A DNA stretch of 64,000 nt from Roseiconus lacunae (lineage in GTDB: Bacteria; Planctomycetota; Planctomycetia; Pirellulales; Pirellulaceae): positions 39,731 to 103,730 of the forward strand of contig NZ_VSZO01000003.1 in NCBI RefSeq assembly GCF_008312935.1, read 5' to 3'. Position 1 is the first letter of the stretch; the number at the start of each line of letters is the position of its first letter. Below the pieces are notes generated by a model, which did not search any database, had not been told where the DNA came from, and worked only from the letters and a program-made list of their open reading frames with translations. Below are positions 34,078-42,052 of this stretch, in pieces. Position numbers and translations under genes: made by a program.

Positions 34078-36240
34078 CTAGCGATCGCGTTTCTTGTTCT
34101 TCATCGCGGCACGTCGCTCGGCAAGCGTGGGTTTGCGTTTCTTGTTGGCCGATGCATCGGCCTGGGCCTTGTTGCTGATGCCGGGGATCGATTTTGGTTT
34201 CCCACCGGATGTTTTCTTGTCGCCCGGGATGGTGATGCCGGCGATGCTGGCGGCGACGGCCGCCATCCGCTCGGCGTCTTTCCAGTGGTTTTCGCAACCG
34301 GGTTTTAGCGACCATTCGAAAAGCTTGCGGCCGCGTCCGTAGGTTTCGGTCGCAGTTTCCGCGGACAGCTGATCGGATAGCATGCGGTTGAGCGCATGCG
34401 GGGCTTTGTACAACGACCAAGACCCGGGGGTGCCGATCGGCGTGGCCCATCGCATGGCCATCCGTGTGGCCCAATCGTTGGTGTCGATCATGACGTGGCG
34501 TGATTGATCGGTACCGATGACGGTGGGCATTTTCCATCCGGGGCCACGGCGTTCGCCAGGCTTTCGCCGGGTGACGGCCCAGGGAGTGCTTTTGGAAGTG
34601 ACGCCGACGCCCTTTGCCGGCAGGACGGCCAGCGGCGACGATCGGCAGAAGGATTGAACGACGCGGGTCAGGTAGCCATCGTCGATCAGGCATAGCTCGA
34701 GCTTCAACTTGCGTGAACGATCGGCGGTGTAGACGTCGCGATCGAACAGACCACGCGTCAGCGTTTCGAGGGCGATTCGTAGTGCGCCCTCGGGACGGCC
34801 GTCGCCGGTGACGTCCATCATTGTGCGGCCGCCTTGTTCGACCTGGTTTAACGTGAAGTACGGCCCCAGGGCGGGTTGCTCGGGCCAGACGCCACGGTCG
34901 ACCACGTATCCGGTGAAGTCTTCGGTGACGGCGACGATGTACCACCACAGCGATGACATTTGGACGTCGATTCCGCAAAACATTCGCGTGGCGTCGTCGG
35001 GCACGGTGCCGCGGCGATGCGTGTATTGCTTGATGACGATTTCGTCGCTGGATGGAATGTGGATCCCGGTGACCGACGCGTTGTTGTCTTTGGGATTGTT
35101 CTGATACTCGGCGTCGAACGTATCGGGATTGTCGGATCGCAAACCGAACGCATGCTGCAGCGCACTGATTTCGTGTGGGTACTTGCGAGCTTCCCAGCTG
35201 GCGCGTCCGCCCTTTTCAATGGTCTTTTGGTGCTTGCGATAGAACGCGGTCGCTTTGGGGTGATCTTCGATTCCCTGGGCCAGTTCGCCGGCACGGATTT
35301 CCAGATAGGTTTCCAGTTTTTCGAGTGCGGTTTTAGCGGTGGGCCACTTCTCGACCAATTTGAACACGTCCGCTCGCCACTGGGGATAGAGCGTTCGATT
35401 GGACAGGCGTGATGCACTGTCGCCGTGCCGAATGATGGTGGACGACGCTAGGCCGGCGATCTTTTTGCCGGGGCCGCCTAGACCCATCACGGCGCCGTTG
35501 AGTGTCAGTTCGCGAGTGCTGCACTGGACGTCGCTGCGGGCGGAGGCGTCGGTTTGAAAGTCGTCGATCAGGAAGCAGTCGGGACGCTGGGTTTTGCCGC
35601 TTTGCGCGTTGACCTTGGCCATTCCGCGGATACGGCCCAGGATGCCGGCACATTTGATGACGGCGCCGGCCGCGGCGGATCCTTCGACGGCCGGGAAAAC
35701 GATTTCTTTGGTGGTCCACGTGATGTGGGTGCGTTTTCCGCCGCAGGTTTGCCCCTTGGCTCGCTGGTTGATTCCCTCGAGCGCACGGATCGGGATAGCG
35801 ATTTCGGGAAAGTCTTCGGCGAGTCGCTGGTTGGTTTCCCATTCGGCGATCAGGATTTCGGCCAGCTCCTCGGCGGCGGATTCTTCGGCGGCGATCAGCG
35901 CGATGAAGTTGCGATAACCGTAGCTGATACCCCAGTTGGTCGCCCGTGTCAGCATTTGTGTTTTGCCGCTGCCCCGCGGCATCATGACACATTTTCGCCC
36001 ACCGTGAAGGATTACGTTTTGGACGTCCGCTAAGAACGCGATGTGATTGGGCGACCAATCCAGGGCAAAGGTTTCGGGGTAGTACGTTTTCAGATACAGC
36101 GGCAAATCTTTGCGACACCGATCACGACGTTGCTTGTTCTTTGGCGGCGGGATGCTGCCGATGTCGCGCCCCTTTTGCGATTGTTCCTTTTGTCGCTCGG
36201 CGGCTCGTTGCTTGTGCTGATCGTATCCGTGATCTGTCAT
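34078..36240 (-). CDS. terL: Terminase large subunit
   Basis: 720 aa. Walker A PRGSGKT at 88-94 in the classic context CVMMPRGSGKTQMLTRA, an ATPase domain to about 290, and a C-terminal RNase H-like nuclease region (MFCGIDVQMSSLWW; LELCLIDDGYLTRVVQSF with Asp residues suited to metal binding). Packages DNA into the prohead through the portal. The N-terminus is basic and helical; the C-terminal 60 residues are Lys-rich. ATG 36240 follows a leader with repeated CTAGCAT and GCAACTCTCC. Unusually, terL is separated from portal by the oppositely oriented 7.4-kb cassette. Confidence 0.93.
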   Translation of the reverse strand: MTDHGYDQHKQRAAERQKEQSQKGRDIGSIPPPKNKQRRDRCRKDLPLYLKTYYPETFALDWSPNHIAFLADVQNVILHGGRKCVMMPRGSGKTQMLTRATNWGISYGYRNFIALIAAEESAAEELAEILIAEWETNQRLAEDFPEIAIPIRALEGINQRAKGQTCGGKRTHITWTTKEIVFPAVEGSAAAGAVIKCAGILGRIRGMAKVNAQSGKTQRPDCFLIDDFQTDASARSDVQCSTRELTLNGAVMGLGGPGKKIAGLASSTIIRHGDSASRLSNRTLYPQWRADVFKLVEKWPTAKTALEKLETYLEIRAGELAQGIEDHPKATAFYRKHQKTIEKGGRASWEARKYPHEISALQHAFGLRSDNPDTFDAEYQNNPKDNNASVTGIHIPSSDEIVIKQYTHRRGTVPDDATRMFCGIDVQMSSLWWYIVAVTEDFTGYVVDRGVWPEQPALGPYFTLNQVEQGGRTMMDVTGDGRPEGALRIALETLTRGLFDRDVYTADRSRKLKLELCLIDDGYLTRVVQSFCRSSPLAVLPAKGVGVTSKSTPWAVTRRKPGERRGPGWKMPTVIGTDQSRHVMIDTNDWATRMAMRWATPIGTPGSWSLYKAPHALNRMLSDQLSAETATETYGRGRKLFEWSLKPGCENHWKDAERMAAVAASIAGITIPGDKKTSGGKPKSIPGISNKAQADASANKKRKPTLAERRAAMKNKKRDR

Positions 36241-36292
36241 TGGGAGAGTTGCTAGATGCTAGATGCTAGAAGCAAGAGGAGAGAGGCGATCG

Positions 36293-36646
36293 CTAGAACG
36301 GGATGTCGGCGTTGCGATCGTTGGTGATGACTTCTTGCACCTGGCGTCGGAGCTCGTCACGTGATTCGACGAGATCGCGGATGGTGTCGTGGCAGTTCGC
36401 GAGTTCGCGGCTGATGCCTTCGTTTTGGGTTTCCAATGCGATGCAGCGATTGCCGGCGTTGTTGGCCTTCTGACGCTCGTAAGAGCTTTCTTCGACGGAC
36501 CTGTGATACGCACGGCGACAGTCTTCAATTTTCAACGCTTGGGAGGCATTGGCCTCTTTGATGGTTTGGATCTCGCGTGCCTGGCGACGGTTGAGGAACG
36601 CCAGGGCAGCGATCAAGACGATCGCGAAAAGGGGACAAAGGATCAT
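36293..36646 (-). CDS. Membrane-anchored coiled-coil protein (spanin-like candidate)
   Basis: 117 aa. N-terminal membrane helix (ILCPLFAIVLIAALAFLNRR) then continuous coiled coil with Cys residues, ending NDRNADIPF. Length and topology are those of inner-membrane spanins (Rz), whose partner lipoprotein I do not see. ATG 36646 overlaps the previous stop. The next gene downstream is terL. Confidence 0.6.
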   Translation of the reverse strand: MILCPLFAIVLIAALAFLNRRQAREIQTIKEANASQALKIEDCRRAYHRSVEESSYERQKANNAGNRCIALETQNEGISRELANCHDTIRDLVESRDELRRQVQEVITNDRNADIPF

Positions 36647-36846
36647 GTTTTGATGACGCGTTTGATCACGTCTCCGGAGGCGGGGAAGAAATGGGAGTCC
36701 TGGACGCAGGTGATCGCGTCATCCGGATCGGTGGCGCGAACGGTTCGCTGGATCGATCTTGCATCGCCCGAGGGTTTTTCGATGACGACGATCCAGTTTT
36801 GATACTTGCGATGAGGGTTGGTCTGGGGCGTGGCTTGGTTTGGCAT
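36643..36846 (-). CDS. Small hypothetical protein, 67 aa
   Basis: ATG 36846 overlaps the previous stop (TGATG) and its own stop overlaps the next start (ATGA), so it is coupled on both sides. Basic Pro/Asn-rich N-terminus, then WIVVIEKPSGDARSIQRTV. No family recognised. Confidence 0.6.
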   Translation of the reverse strand: MPNQATPQTNPHRKYQNWIVVIEKPSGDARSIQRTVRATDPDDAITCVQDSHFFPASGDVIKRVIKT

Positions 36847-37067
36847 CACTTTTCGACGTCGCGTCCACATTCGGGGCACACCTGTTGCCGCATGACTTTT
36901 TTGCTTCGCCCGCAGCTGCAGTAGTAGTAGGTCAGCATGCGTTGGGTGCTGCCGGCCGTCATTTTTTTGCCGCAAACGCATCGCGGTCGTTGGTCCGGAC
37001 GAAGTCGCGCGAACGTTTCCCGTCGGGTTTCGGATTCCCGGCCGGGTTGATTGATCACCGCAATCAC
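36846..37067 (-). CDS. Small zinc-ribbon protein, 73 aa
   Basis: GTG 37067 overlaps the previous stop (GTGA). Cys pairs CVCGKK, YYCSCGRS and CPECGRD suggest one or two zinc sites. Could bind nucleic acid or protein; typical of phage early operons. Confidence 0.65.
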   Translation of the reverse strand: MIAVINQPGRESETRRETFARLRPDQRPRCVCGKKMTAGSTQRMLTYYYCSCGRSKKVMRQQVCPECGRDVEK

Positions 37068-37522
37068 GCGGGCGTTGCCTTGCGAAGGGTTTCGAAATCC
37101 AATCGATGGGGACGCGTGCAAACGCCAAGCTGGACGAGTCGATCGTTCAGCGTGTGGTTTTCGTCCAGATAGATGACGCCGGGATGCTTGGAATTCGCCT
37201 TGATCGTGTCTTCCCAGCCGCGGCGGCTGACGGGGCCGGGCGGCGGCGGAAGCCAGACGGTGACTTTTCCGCCGACACGACCGAGGAGTCGTGCAACGGT
37301 ATGACAGGCGGTGATCGCGGCCGGATTGGATTGCTCTTCGAATCCCGGCATTTTGATCGACGCCGGCGGGGCGGCGACGTCCAACAGGGCGATGATCATG
37401 GCCCGGTTGTCGATCATGACTTCGACCAGGTCGGCGTTCAGGCCAACGTTGGTCATTGCTTTGCAGTGTCGCACATGACCGACGGGCGGCCGCTGAGCGG
37501 GCACGGTGACCCGTCGCAACAT
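37064..37522 (-). CDS. Hypothetical protein, possible nuclease/resolvase-like fold
   Basis: 152 aa from ATG 37522. Alternating strands and helices (ADLVEVMIDNRAMIIALLDV, SNPAAITACHTVARLLGRVG, GKVTVWLPPP) with a VWLP...W....K pattern loosely reminiscent of RuvC-type resolvases. The active-site acids are not clear, so I leave it unassigned. First gene of this minus-strand block; its upstream region holds a TTTGTAAAA site. Confidence 0.6.
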   Translation of the reverse strand: MLRRVTVPAQRPPVGHVRHCKAMTNVGLNADLVEVMIDNRAMIIALLDVAAPPASIKMPGFEEQSNPAAITACHTVARLLGRVGGKVTVWLPPPPGPVSRRGWEDTIKANSKHPGVIYLDENHTLNDRLVQLGVCTRPHRLDFETLRKATPA

Positions 37523-37642
37523 GATAGGCGTCTCTCTCCGAAATCCATTCGTCAGCGGCGTTTGCCAATGCCCACCTGGGCCGGCCGCCTACGCCAGTGA
37601 TCGTACCACAGGAATAGTCGAATCCCGTAAATTCGGGGCTCG

Positions 37643-37651
37643 TTTGTAAAA
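37643..37651 (+). promoter_or_regulatory. TTTGTAAAA site in divergent region 37523-37745
   Basis: The site is flanked by GGGGCT and AGCCCC, forming a short inverted repeat around it. It shares the TTTGTA core with the 25.9-26.0 kb sites and lies between divergent genes. Confidence 0.45.
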
Positions 37652-37745
37652 CAGCCCCCGTAATCGGGTGGGGCTCGCGTCGGGGTAGGCAAGATAGGAG
37701 AATGCAGCACGGATCATCCCTTGTATCAACCACGGTCTTTGGCCA

Positions 37746-38213
37746 ATGACGCTAGCTTTTGCGATCGACGGACCGGCAAAAAACACGCAAATCCGCTTAG
37801 ATGAGATGCATACGCGGGTCTTCGTCGCTGACCCGGATGACTTGCGATTCGCCATCGAACATGAAGCCCGACCGCTGCCAGTTGCCGAAACCTTCTACCA
37901 CCGAAGACAATTTGCATTCGCTCAGTTTGATTGCCCGACCTATCGGATCGACGTGTCGGCAACCATCGCGACGGTCGATCCGACATTGAAACTGAAACGC
38001 CTTCCCAAGGGTGCGCCCCTGCAGGTTCACCGTACCGAAAAGCCAGTCCCGAACATTGCCACGGACTTTGATGCCTGGTGGCGTTTCACTTGTTTTCGGC
38101 TGGGCATCCAGAATGATCGCGACACCGCGATAGAGCTGCAGCGGGAAGCGGAATTCTTGGAAGCGTTGCGACGGGAGCAACGACGTGTCTTGTCACGGCT
38201 CAAGGGGAAGTAG
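37746..38213 (+). CDS. Hypothetical protein, 155 aa
   Basis: ATG 37746 (MTLAFAIDGPAKNTQIRLDE). The C-terminus is a charged helix (AIELQREAEFLEALRREQRR). A minus-strand ORF overlaps much of it (37797-38180), but the plus frame has a more protein-like charge pattern and normal codon third positions. Convergent with the fragment at 38215. Unknown function. Confidence 0.5.
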   Translation: MTLAFAIDGPAKNTQIRLDEMHTRVFVADPDDLRFAIEHEARPLPVAETFYHRRQFAFAQFDCPTYRIDVSATIATVDPTLKLKRLPKGAPLQVHRTEKPVPNIATDFDAWWRFTCFRLGIQNDRDTAIELQREAEFLEALRREQRRVLSRLKGK

Positions 38214-38214
38214 G

Positions 38215-38418
38215 TCAACCGTTGCGTTGCCACGCCAGCTCTCGCTCTCGCTGTCGTTTTTCGGAGAGTTCGACCTGGAATTGGATCTCGTCGACCGTAT
38301 CGATGCAGTATCGCCAGCCGCCGCGACATCGATAGTGCCGATGGATGACGTCGAAGTCGCTGGCGTTGCAGATAAGTTGCACGATGTTGTGAACGCGATC
38401 GCGATCCGGGCGGAGGAC
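38215..38418 (-). pseudogene. Start-less coding-like fragment beside the MerR cargo
   Basis: A minus frame open from 38418 to a TGA at 38215-38217 gives a very protein-like stretch (NIVQLICNASDFDVIHRHYR, then CRGGWRYCIDTVDEIQFQVE) without ATG and preceded by an in-frame TGA. It could be the 3' remnant of a gene cut by insertion of the 38.5-40.4 kb cargo, or a short gene using a GTG start. Confidence 0.4.
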
Positions 38419-38577
38419 TCAAAGTGATCAAGAGTTGAATGAGCGGTAATGATCGGGGGCGAGTCCTTGGCCGTCGCGAGCCTTTGGGTTTGAAAGCGAA
38501 CCAGTGCTCACGTACTGTGCCAGACCGGTTGGAAATTCAATAGCACAGATCACCTAATATTTGCGGTGCCCCTGTCG

Positions 38578-39108
38578 TTAGTGACCACTGACGAGCCCAA
38601 TCTTATTCGCAGCGACGGCGGTGGCGTACAAGCCTATGCCGAATACGAGATGTGCCATAAAGCTCTTTGCGATAAGAATCGAAGGATGAGGCGTTTGGCA
38701 GGCTGCGACCCCAAGTCCGAAACACGGCCACATCAAAAATAGTGGAAACACCATTGTCGCAAGCCCCACAACTATCGCCGGAACGATGCTGGGTGATTCC
38801 AACCAGTGCGTTCCCCGCCAACAGAGAAGAAGCATCCCAAACATGCTCCCGATACAGTAGTGAGCCAACAGGCCAACCGATGACTCGCCATACACCGGCG
38901 GACTCGCGAAAATTGTAGGGTTAGTATGCACCAACTTGCCTTCAAGCATGTAGCCAATCCAGCGACCGAGAACCGCGAGATCCAATCCTGAAACTCTAAA
39001 GACAACTTTCAGAAATTTCCCCCAGATATCCATCATGGCGGTCGCGCCGAAACCAATGATCGAACCGGATAAAATAACGCCGATTGTTCGTGGAAGATTT
39101 TCAAGCAT
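38578..39108 (-). CDS. DUF2938 membrane protein
   Basis: 176 aa from ATG 39108, with AAGGAG nine bases upstream. Matches the DUF2938 layout: GFGATAMMDIWGKFLK in helix 1, LGRWIGYMLEGKLVH, LLAHYCIGSMFG, ATMVFPLFLMWPCFGLGVAA, TPHPSILIAKSFMAHLVFG. Four or five membrane helices. Function of the family is unknown. Overlaps the cupin gene by 8 bases, forming an operon that is probably MerR-controlled. Base composition is more AT-rich than the surrounding phage genes. Confidence 0.85.
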   Translation of the reverse strand: MLENLPRTIGVILSGSIIGFGATAMMDIWGKFLKVVFRVSGLDLAVLGRWIGYMLEGKLVHTNPTIFASPPVYGESSVGLLAHYCIGSMFGMLLLCWRGTHWLESPSIVPAIVVGLATMVFPLFLMWPCFGLGVAACQTPHPSILIAKSFMAHLVFGIGLYATAVAANKIGLVSGH

Positions 39109-39631
39109 GGCCTTCTCCTTCCGATGACGTCGCAATGTTCGAATCACATGGGAGCGGAGCAGAAACTTTTGCAATCCCGTATTCCTCGGCCAACGTCGGG
39201 CATTGAATACCCGGACGAGACTCAACGTCCGAGGCTTTTGTGCCACGATCCACCACCTTTCCCGAACGCTCGATCATCTCTTCTACCCCCGCTGAACTAT
39301 AAAGGAGAAGTGCCCTGGCGACGGCGTCTGTGTTGTTGCGGAAACCTCGTACTACCCCGGGAGGGCACGAAACGAAGTCCTCCTTATAGGCACGAAACTC
39401 TTTGTTCCCGAGATAGAACGAAAGGCAACCTTCGAGCACAAAGAATGACTCATCCTCGCGGTCATGGGTGTGGAACGGAGCGCCTTGGCCTGGTTCAAGT
39501 ACCATTTCGATGGCCGAAAACCGCTGCTCCGTCTGGCTCCCTGACGCAATGATTCGATACAAGTTTCCCGCCGACACAACATGAATTCCCTCGGTTCTTT
39601 TCAACGTAATCGTATTCTGTCTCGTCTTCAA
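39101..39631 (-). CDS. Cupin-domain protein
   Basis: 176 aa from TTG 39631 (GGAG at good spacing upstream). Single cupin barrel: GAPFHTHDREDESFFVLEG carries the motif-1 metal residues (His, His, Glu) and SCPPGVVRGFRNNT is motif 2. The C-terminal 60 residues (SAGVEEMIERSGKVVDRGTK) match the tail of cupin proteins often annotated as quercetin-dioxygenase-like. Substrate unknown. First gene of the operon driven by the promoter at 39724-39754. Confidence 0.83.
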   Translation of the reverse strand: MKTRQNTITLKRTEGIHVVSAGNLYRIIASGSQTEQRFSAIEMVLEPGQGAPFHTHDREDESFFVLEGCLSFYLGNKEFRAYKEDFVSCPPGVVRGFRNNTDAVARALLLYSSAGVEEMIERSGKVVDRGTKASDVESRPGIQCPTLAEEYGIAKVSAPLPCDSNIATSSEGEGHA

Positions 39632-39723
39632 AACTGTCTCCTCTGGTGCCGAAATGATGTTGTTTACTAACCCGAAACACCTGTTCTCAGGCAGCTAAAA
39701 GCCGTTGATTCGCGTTGCTGGAA

Positions 39724-39754
39724 GTTATAGGTCCTCAAGTGCACTTGAGGTCAA
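39724..39754 (-). promoter_or_regulatory. MerR-type promoter with 18-bp operator palindrome
   Basis: Minus strand: -35 TTGACC (39754-39749), 19-bp spacer, -10 TATAAC (39729-39724). The spacer overlaps the perfect palindrome CCTCAAGTGCACTTGAGG (39733-39750). A 19-bp spacer with a central dyad is the hallmark of MerR-activated promoters, and the dyad closely resembles the SoxR box. Confidence 0.85.
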
Positions 39755-39914
39755 GCATCGTTTGGTCTAATAATTATCAGAGATGATGAAATTTTCTTTC
39801 TCAACGCGGCTGTCTTAGCAGATGGCAAGTGGGTCTCCGTACTCGCGAGGTTCTGACAATTCCATTCTCAGTTCTTACTAATGGCGCGTTGGAGCATTTT
39901 TTTGAGAGGTAGAC

Positions 39915-40328
39915 ATGCTCGATATCGGTGAGGTCTCAAGGCAATCCGGGTTGCCTGCGTCGGCTTTGAGATTTTATGAAGAGAAGGGGCTTATCAAGTC
40001 CGTCGGCAGAAACGGCCTGAGGAGAGTTTTTGACGCCGGAGTCGTCGAAAGACTTCAGTTCATTGCATTGGCCCGTGCGGCAAGTTTTTCGCTTGCGGAA
40101 GTTGCCGAGATGTTTCGCACTGACGGTTCGTACGAAGTCAATAGAGTTTCATTGAATGAGAAGGCTGATGAGCTGGACCAACGAATAAAACAGTTGCGAT
40201 CTGTGCGTGATGCACTAAGACATGCCGCAGAATGCCCATCTCCCAGCCACAAAGAGTGCCCAAAATTTCAGAAGCTGTTGCGTATCGCTGGCAGTAAACG
40301 GTTTCAGGATCGATTGCGAAATTCCTAA
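39915..40328 (+). CDS. MerR-family transcription activator
   Basis: 137 aa. N-terminal winged helix: MLDIGEVSRQSGLPASALRF then YEEKGLIKSVGRNGLRRVFD, followed by the long dimerisation helix (KADELDQRIKQLRSVRDALR) and a C-terminal CPSPSHKEC loop whose two Cys could sense metal or redox. Divergent from the cupin/DUF2938 operon, whose promoter carries a MerR-type dyad 165-182 bases away. Start ATG 39915 with GAGAGG upstream. Confidence 0.9.
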   Translation: MLDIGEVSRQSGLPASALRFYEEKGLIKSVGRNGLRRVFDAGVVERLQFIALARAASFSLAEVAEMFRTDGSYEVNRVSLNEKADELDQRIKQLRSVRDALRHAAECPSPSHKECPKFQKLLRIAGSKRFQDRLRNS

Positions 40329-40462
40329 AACCGCGGCCAGCGCCGGTACTAATTCACCGTTGCCGATCCGTCGAAGTAAATTCAAAACCGCGATGCTAGA
40401 AACACCACGCGAGAATGTTGCGTGGATCGGCCGAACGTTTGAAGTGTTGCCAAATGGATGGC

Positions 40463-40762
40463 TCATGCTCGGACACCGTTTCGGTAGAGGTACTCGGCGG
40501 CTTGTTCTGGGTTGCAAAAGTTGTGTAGGTTGTGAAGTGACCACAACCAAGCGTTGCCGGTTCCCGGTTGGTCGATGGTCGGGTCAATTTCAAAGGTATC
40601 TTTCGTCGCTATGCAGAATGCCACGAACTGTTCAGGCCAGGGCTCGCCGGCTGATTCATCCCAGCACGATCCGGTGGCGCCGGTGAACAAGTCTTCGAGT
40701 CGTTGCAGCAATCGCGCCTTGGCTTCGGCTTCACGTTGCTGTTTCGTTTTGCGTTTGCTCAT
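40463..40762 (-). CDS. Hypothetical early protein, 99 aa
   Basis: ATG 40762 with AGGAGG upstream. N-terminal charged helix (KRKTKQQREAEAKARLLQRL), then aromatic-rich region (PEQFVAFCIATKDTFEID, TGNAWLWSLHNLHNF). Overlaps the upstream gene by 32 bases. The leader and first four codons (MSKR) repeat those of the gene at 41180. Confidence 0.62.
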   Translation of the reverse strand: MSKRKTKQQREAEAKARLLQRLEDLFTGATGSCWDESAGEPWPEQFVAFCIATKDTFEIDPTIDQPGTGNAWLWSLHNLHNFCNPEQAAEYLYRNGVRA

Positions 40763-41180
40763 TGGGACCTCCTGTTTGATCAGTGATTGTGCCAGGCCAG
40801 CAACGGCCGGTTAGCCCTTCGAACAGCTTGGCAATCTCCCAGCGGAAATAGATGGTTCGAACGTGAATGCTGCGATAGGGTTCATCTTGATGGATCCAGC
40901 AAAACCACTTCCTCCAAACGCCCAAACGCTGATCCCAGGTTTCTTTGTGAGGGGCTAGGTCAATGCACAAATCGGAATGGCATGTTCCAAACGACGCATC
41001 TCGTTGGATGGTTTTCCAGCCAATCTCCATTCGGCGAACCGGCATACGGTCGTCTCGGCGATTGCCAACAATCCGAAACTCATGTTGTCTAAGCCACTCT
41101 TCGCTGATCGGTTGATCGATCCGGCCACAGGGGTCTCTTGGGTTTGGCCAGGTTGGCGATGCGATTTCGCGTTTGCTCAT
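40731..41180 (-). CDS. Hypothetical early protein, 149 aa
   Basis: ATG 41180 (MSKREIASPTWPNPRDPCGR). Trp/Arg-rich middle (MEIGWKTIQRDASF, WDQRLGVWRKWFCWIHQDE). C-terminal TITDQTGGPNEQTQNETAT is encoded by the leader of the next gene. No family recognised. Confidence 0.58.
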   Translation of the reverse strand: MSKREIASPTWPNPRDPCGRIDQPISEEWLRQHEFRIVGNRRDDRMPVRRMEIGWKTIQRDASFGTCHSDLCIDLAPHKETWDQRLGVWRKWFCWIHQDEPYRSIHVRTIYFRWEIAKLFEGLTGRCWPGTITDQTGGPNEQTQNETAT

Positions 41181-41203
41181 TGGGGGCACCTGTTTGATCA
41201 GTG

Positions 41204-41641
41204 TTATGCCGCGTCGGTTGCAGCCTTGATAGCGTCGCGGACGCCCTGTAACTCTTCGTTGGGGATTCCGTCTCGCACGGCCATCACGGATGCAATTGCA
41301 TGATCCGCAGCACGACACGCACGAACCAGATCGTCAACGATCTTCGCACGCTCGCCTTCGGACGCGAAACGGTAGTCCTGATGCGTCGTTGCGTCGCTCA
41401 TGTCAGCGCCGATTGTTTCGAGGCACTTGTCTCGCACGCGTACGGCTCCCTCTTTGTCTGCCGGATCGCGTCCCCAGGTCGTCGCGTGGGTCCTTTGGCT
41501 TTCGTGATCGTACGCCAGAATCACCACCCAATCCTTGCGGTAGTCTTCGCCAATCGCACGGGCCACGGAAACGGGAATCGCGGCATAACCAGCGGATGAT
41601 CTGGAGATGCAGTCGTCCGGTTGGCTTGTGTTTTCATTCAT
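41204..41641 (-). CDS. Hypothetical phage protein, 145 aa
   Basis: ATG 41641. The segment AIGEDYRKDWVVILAYDHES, THATTWGRDPADKEGA recurs, as I recall, in uncharacterised phage proteins. The C-terminus is helical (AADHAIASVMAVRDG). Member of the early operon; function unknown. Confidence 0.65.
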   Translation of the reverse strand: MNENTSQPDDCISRSSAGYAAIPVSVARAIGEDYRKDWVVILAYDHESQRTHATTWGRDPADKEGAVRVRDKCLETIGADMSDATTHQDYRFASEGERAKIVDDLVRACRAADHAIASVMAVRDGIPNEELQGVRDAIKAATDAA

Positions 41642-41704
41642 GGCTTGCCTCTCTGCGATGGTTCGTTTGGGTCAATCAATTGAACTGTCCATTGGTTTGC
41701 GTTG

Positions 41705-41986
41705 CTACATCGATTCTTCGCTGGCCAGGCTCTTCCACCAATCGTCGCCTTGCCACGGTTCACGGTGGAGTAGGTCGATCGTGACGAAGCACTGGAACGT
41801 TTCGGCTCCATCGGGCAGCATGCAGAATTGTTGAGCGTTCATCCCTTCACGAAGGATGATCTGTCGCTCGTCGGGCGAGGTGAGGTGTTGCCGCAAATAT
41901 CGCAGTAACAGTTCGTCACCGTCGCTGTTGCTGCAAAGGATCAGGCCCGGCCGGCCATCGTTTGTGACCATGTCGCGGAGTTCCAT
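41705..41986 (-). CDS. Hypothetical protein, 93 aa
   Basis: ATG 41986 (MELRDMVTNDGRPGLILCSN). Mixed alpha/beta with ELLLRYLRQHLTSPDERQII and Trp-rich end (REPWQGDDWWKSLA). Next to the Acb2-like gene; no family recognised. Confidence 0.6.
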   Translation of the reverse strand: MELRDMVTNDGRPGLILCSNSDGDELLLRYLRQHLTSPDERQIILREGMNAQQFCMLPDGAETFQCFVTIDLLHREPWQGDDWWKSLASEESM

Positions 41987-42052
41987 TGAGACATCCGTGG
42001 AGTGTTGAGGGTTGGTTTTCGTGTTTAAGACATCACAAGATCAGAGGGATGG

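Noticed and set aside
37797..38180. Minus-strand 127-aa ORF
   Set aside because: Overlaps the plus-strand 155-aa ORF, which has better coding character; the choice remains uncertain.
39915..40328. Calling the MerR protein SoxR
   Set aside because: The operator resembles a SoxR box, but the protein lacks the SoxR four-Cys iron-sulfur motif.
40215..40550. Minus-strand 111-aa ORF with a protein-like middle
   Set aside because: Overlaps the MerR 3' end and the 99-aa gene; no consistent start, probably chance.
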